Shown in pieces: positions 61,058 through 64,000 of a stretch of DNA of 64,000 bases (position 1 is the stretch's first letter; each line of letters opens with the position of its first letter). The notes beneath the pieces were generated by a model that saw only the letters and a list, made by a program, of their open reading frames with translations, was not told the origin of the DNA and did not search any database. Source of the DNA: Letharia columbiana (Eukaryota > Ascomycota > Lecanoromycetes > Lecanorales > Parmeliaceae); NCBI RefSeq assembly GCF_014066305.1, contig NW_023501064.1:124001-188000 (forward strand), in the 5' to 3' direction. The position numbers were made by a program, and so were the translations under genes.

Positions 61058-62419
61058 TGCGGCCAAAGCTCATCTCGTTGATACGCTTTTGGGTTGGTAA
61101 AGGGAATGGATTGGATATGTATTCACGATGCATCTGCAAGTATTAGCAATTTGATAGTGTACTCATATGATTACCTTGCACATAGCTACTATATTCACAA
61201 GGGGCTTGATGACTAGGCTTACATAGCCTCAGAGTTGCTGTATCGTAAAACCTCATGTCTTTAGATACTCAAGTGAGACGCTTCGATTTGGGTGTGCAAC
61301 GCTTTCTGACATTTGCTGCTGCTGATGTCGCTCTTTTTCCGCCCGGGCAGAATTCCCAAAGCTCATGCTTGAAGCTCTTGGCCTGGATCAATTGCATAAA
61401 ACACAAGTTGCTACCTTGCCTTGGAGCCTTTCTGAGCTCTGATGCGGATGACGTCTCTAATTGAGCAGCAAGCCAACATGGAGAGCATTACTAGGTCCTG
61501 ACGCTCCTTGAAATGACCCCATGGTTTGCAGGCGGCCTTCAATGTGCACACAAACCTCTGTTGATTCTCGTAGACTTTTTACGGTCAGTCAAAACTGTCA
61601 ACTACCGCATTCACCTCATCCCAGAATTTGGCTGTTGACATGGTGTTTAAAGATCATAATACTATCCAGGTTCACATAAACATACATGGAACGCGTTGGA
61701 AACAAGAATATGGGAAGGCTAGGAAAACATTTGGCACAAGAGAGGAGAGATATCTACAAGATAAGCTAGTCGTTGGCTTTCATCAATAAAATTGGTCTAG
61801 GAGCTTGCAAAGACCTGAGGATAGTAGAGAACCACTGTCAGATTCCATGCAAGCATGAGATGCATTCTGAGCCACCAGAGGTATAGGGCGTGGTCCCTTT
61901 GTCATGGAAATGGTATCTTCCCCCCTAAAAGAATCCGATCAATCACCGCAGGGAGCATTGATTAGCCGCGCCTCGCTTAGTAGTGTGTAAACATACCTGG
62001 TGATCCGCCTCACTTCGTCCGAATATTTCACTCCATAAAGCTCTAAATCGCGTTCCCTTCACCACGATTGTGACTTGCCCTTTATCTTGCTATTTTAAGG
62101 GTCGGTAGGAAATATATTAAATAAGTAAGTGCCATTAGACATTTCTTCTTCTGGATCGCTGCACCTGGGTATGAGCCCGGTATCGACGCTGTCATTTGGC
62201 GTGAGCAGCTGTCTGGCTAGTGGCCCACCACAGCCATGTCAGCTTGGCGCCGGCGAGGATGCTTGAATCCATAGAGAGCAAACAAGATTAGTTGCTCGGC
62301 GACGACTAAGCAAGACAGCTTGTTTCCCCTTTGACTCATCTTTTCATTTCAAAACAAATCCTGAATCATAACCCTCACTTCAACACGTCTTGCTGCTCCC
62401 ATCTCATTGTCAAACCACT
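61058..62419. other. Intergenic
   Basis: About 1.36 kb between two plus-strand genes. No gene, RNA or repeat recognised; contains the promoter of the edge gene. Confidence 0.5.
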
Positions 62420-64000
62420 ATGGCTCAACAGCCTGCCGCGAATGAGAGCATACCGCTCTTAGCTTCTGATCCGCTATACCCTACCATGGAGCAGCAGGTC
62501 GAGGGACGCAAATTTCACACAAATTCCATTTCACCGGGCTCAAACACCACCATCCAGCCCAGTATCGAGGGTGCTCACCTCTCGTCTTCTACTTTATCAC
62601 GCTCGAGTATCAGAATGCAGCTTGATCACGAAGACGAGAGTACGCCACTCTTGCTCTCTGCATCACAGCACTCCGCTATGGAGCAGCAGCAGGAGGGACG
62701 CGGGCCCAATCCTCGCGCAACATTCAACTCACCACGCGTCGAGGATGAGAGCACGAAGCCTTTCTTTTCTAGCCCAATTCATACAGACATAGAGCAGCAA
62801 CACGAGCACAGTCCATACTTACTTTCCACTTCAGGGGAACTCAGTCCCGATATTCAGCACAACGTCGGAGACGATACTGCTTCTAACGCCTTCGCGCAGC
62901 AGGCCGAGATACAGCAGCACCGTTCTTTCTCGCTTTCCGACCCAACGCAATCTACTATCATGCTTCGTCGAAGTGCCCATGCGGAGTCTGCATCCGCAGG
63001 TCGCAGTTCCGACGAGACTATGCAAAATGTGAATCCAAAACGCGTCAAACATCTCATCAGTCTTCTGGGCTTCGACGATCAACTTTCCGAGATGCTCTAT
63101 AAGCTCGTCATTGCAACAGCCCCATTCCACAACACCGAATCACTACTCACGCCACCAGCCCCTGAAGAGAGCAACCCAAAAGCCGAGGCTCTTCGTGAGG
63201 CACTCGGCAACCTCATGTTTGCACCAGAGTCAGCCAGCCCCACCGGATCTCCCACAGCTACGACTGCGGAAGAGGGTTCCATAGCCGGCAATAGCACTGA
63301 CAATCCCACCGGAGAGCTTCTCTTCGATGCCAATGCAGCTGAAAACCTTGGGTCATGTCCACTTGAACCATGCTCCGACCCACCTCCGATGCTTTGGTCC
63401 ACCGCAGCAGCTGAAGAATCACTTGACCCCAACGCCGAGGATCCAACATATTTTACCGTTGCTGAGTTCATCAACACCATCGTCAAGAATAACATCCAAG
63501 TTGAGTCGGTCACCGAACAAGACTGGTGGATCGAGGAGGTACGCGTGGCCATCCTGAACCGCTTGAAGCTTGATGCCTCTGAAGAAGATCTCACGGCTGA
63601 AGAAGACTCGAAGGAAGTAGTGATGACTAAAGAAGAAGCAACCGAACAAGTCAAGGCCACAGCCACAGAAGATACTTCCAAATCAGATCTGCAGAGATGG
63701 AAGGAACAGGGTCCGGAAAATTGGCTAAAGGGGGATGACGGGACAGACATGAACGAAGAACAGATCGACGAGGAGTGTGCCCGATGGGACGCAATGGTCA
63801 GGAAGGCGAGGAACGAGAAAGAGGCAGAAGAGGCAGCGCTTTCGCTTGGCAAAGATCTCGATCTGAAAGATAAAGGTTTCTGGGAATTCGTGCGATCAAG
63901 CAAGCAGAAGGAGCAAACCCAAGGATCGATCTCGACTCACGGCCAGGACGAAAAGATCTCGGTCTCGACGCATGATCAGGATGAGAAGGCGAGTCAGAAG
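62420..64000 (+). CDS. Glutamate-rich protein with N-terminal repeats, 3' end beyond window
   Basis: Open frame of 527 codons from ATG 62420 (MAQQPAANESIPLLASDPLY) to the window edge with no stop. The family is not recognised. The first 150 residues carry three degenerate repeats of about 35-65 residues, each with an ES(I/T)(P/K)LL-like start and an MEQQ-EG-like end: ESIPLLASDP...TMEQQVEGR, ESTPLLLSAS...AMEQQQEGR, ESTKPFFSSP...DIEQQHEH. A possible helical segment follows (NPKRVKHLISLLGFDDQLSE), then a long acidic region rich in Glu, Asp, Ala and Thr with EEQIDEECARWDAMVRKARN, and a Gln/Ser/Thr-rich stretch with a repeated STHxQDEK motif at the edge. Predicted largely disordered. Confidence 0.7.
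   Translation, partial: MAQQPAANESIPLLASDPLYPTMEQQVEGRKFHTNSISPGSNTTIQPSIEGAHLSSSTLSRSSIRMQLDHEDESTPLLLSASQHSAMEQQQEGRGPNPRATFNSPRVEDESTKPFFSSPIHTDIEQQHEHSPYLLSTSGELSPDIQHNVGDDTASNAFAQQAEIQQHRSFSLSDPTQSTIMLRRSAHAESASAGRSSDETMQNVNPKRVKHLISLLGFDDQLSEMLYKLVIATAPFHNTESLLTPPAPEESNPKAEALREALGNLMFAPESASPTGSPTATTAEEGSIAGNSTDNPTGELLFDANAAENLGSCPLEPCSDPPPMLWSTAAAEESLDPNAEDPTYFTVAEFINTIVKNNIQVESVTEQDWWIEEVRVAILNRLKLDASEEDLTAEEDSKEVVMTKEEATEQVKATATEDTSKSDLQRWKEQGPENWLKGDDGTDMNEEQIDEECARWDAMVRKARNEKEAEEAALSLGKDLDLKDKGFWEFVRSSKQKEQTQGSISTHGQDEKISVSTHDQDEKASQK

Overview
The window is nuclear DNA of a filamentous ascomycete (Pezizomycotina). The basis is short spliceosomal introns (mostly about 50-65 nt) with GTRNGT donors and CTRAC-type branch sites, pyrimidine-rich leaders, and genes typical of that group: a siderophore-type MFS transporter, a NiCoT nickel permease, a Pds5/BimD/Spo76 protein, and Nrd1/Mrn1 and Puf RNA-binding proteins. 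Class and genus cannot be fixed from sequence alone; a Leotiomycete or Dothideomycete is a guess.

Layout. 1-8.8 kb: mitoribosomal protein mL46 (+), nickel transporter (-), Drs2-type flippase (-), CRIPT-like zinc protein (+). 8.8-23.3 kb: a long leader region, the four-RRM protein Nrd1/Mrn1 (+), an Ecl1-family zinc protein (-), the SWR1 subunit Vps72 (-) and an RRM plus Pumilio protein of the Jsn1/Puf1 type (+). 23.3-31.4 kb: a conserved protein of unknown function (+), a decayed F-box/TPR-like gene, and 3.5 kb with no recognisable gene. 31.4-40.3 kb: Cdc42 (-), a siderophore transporter (-), a broken GFA-domain gene (+) and a secreted agmatinase (-). 40.9-52.6 kb: Pds5 (+), a gene remnant broken by a 62-bp-period duplication (-), a PHD-finger protein of Rco1 type in two pieces (-), and Ebp1/PA2G4 (-). 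52.9-64 kb: a pseudogene of the endonuclease/exonuclease/phosphatase family (+), a peroxisomal D-amino-acid oxidase (-), mRNA guanylyltransferase (-), Snf5 (+) and a glutamate-rich repeat protein cut by the window edge (+).

Most intact genes are housekeeping and act independently. A theme of chromatin (Vps72, Rco1-like, Snf5, Pds5) and RNA handling (Nrd1, Puf, capping enzyme) is visible, but nothing suggests a metabolic gene cluster.

The main discovery is a family of related introns. Eight introns in seven unrelated genes or pseudogenes share a near-identical 5' end (GTACGTAnTTTCGG-like), a near-identical branch-site block (GGCAATGCTGACTCCGAA-like) and, in several copies, a central hairpin containing ACATGT and GGGAGCA arms. 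Five of the eight are 147-162 nt long. Ordinary introns in Pds5, Cdc42, CRIPT, Snf5, Vps72, the flippase and the siderophore transporter lack these features. This is what introner-like elements (mobile spliceosomal introns) look like. The second theme is unusual gene decay: four broken genes lie between 26 and 54 kb, and two of them carry these introns.
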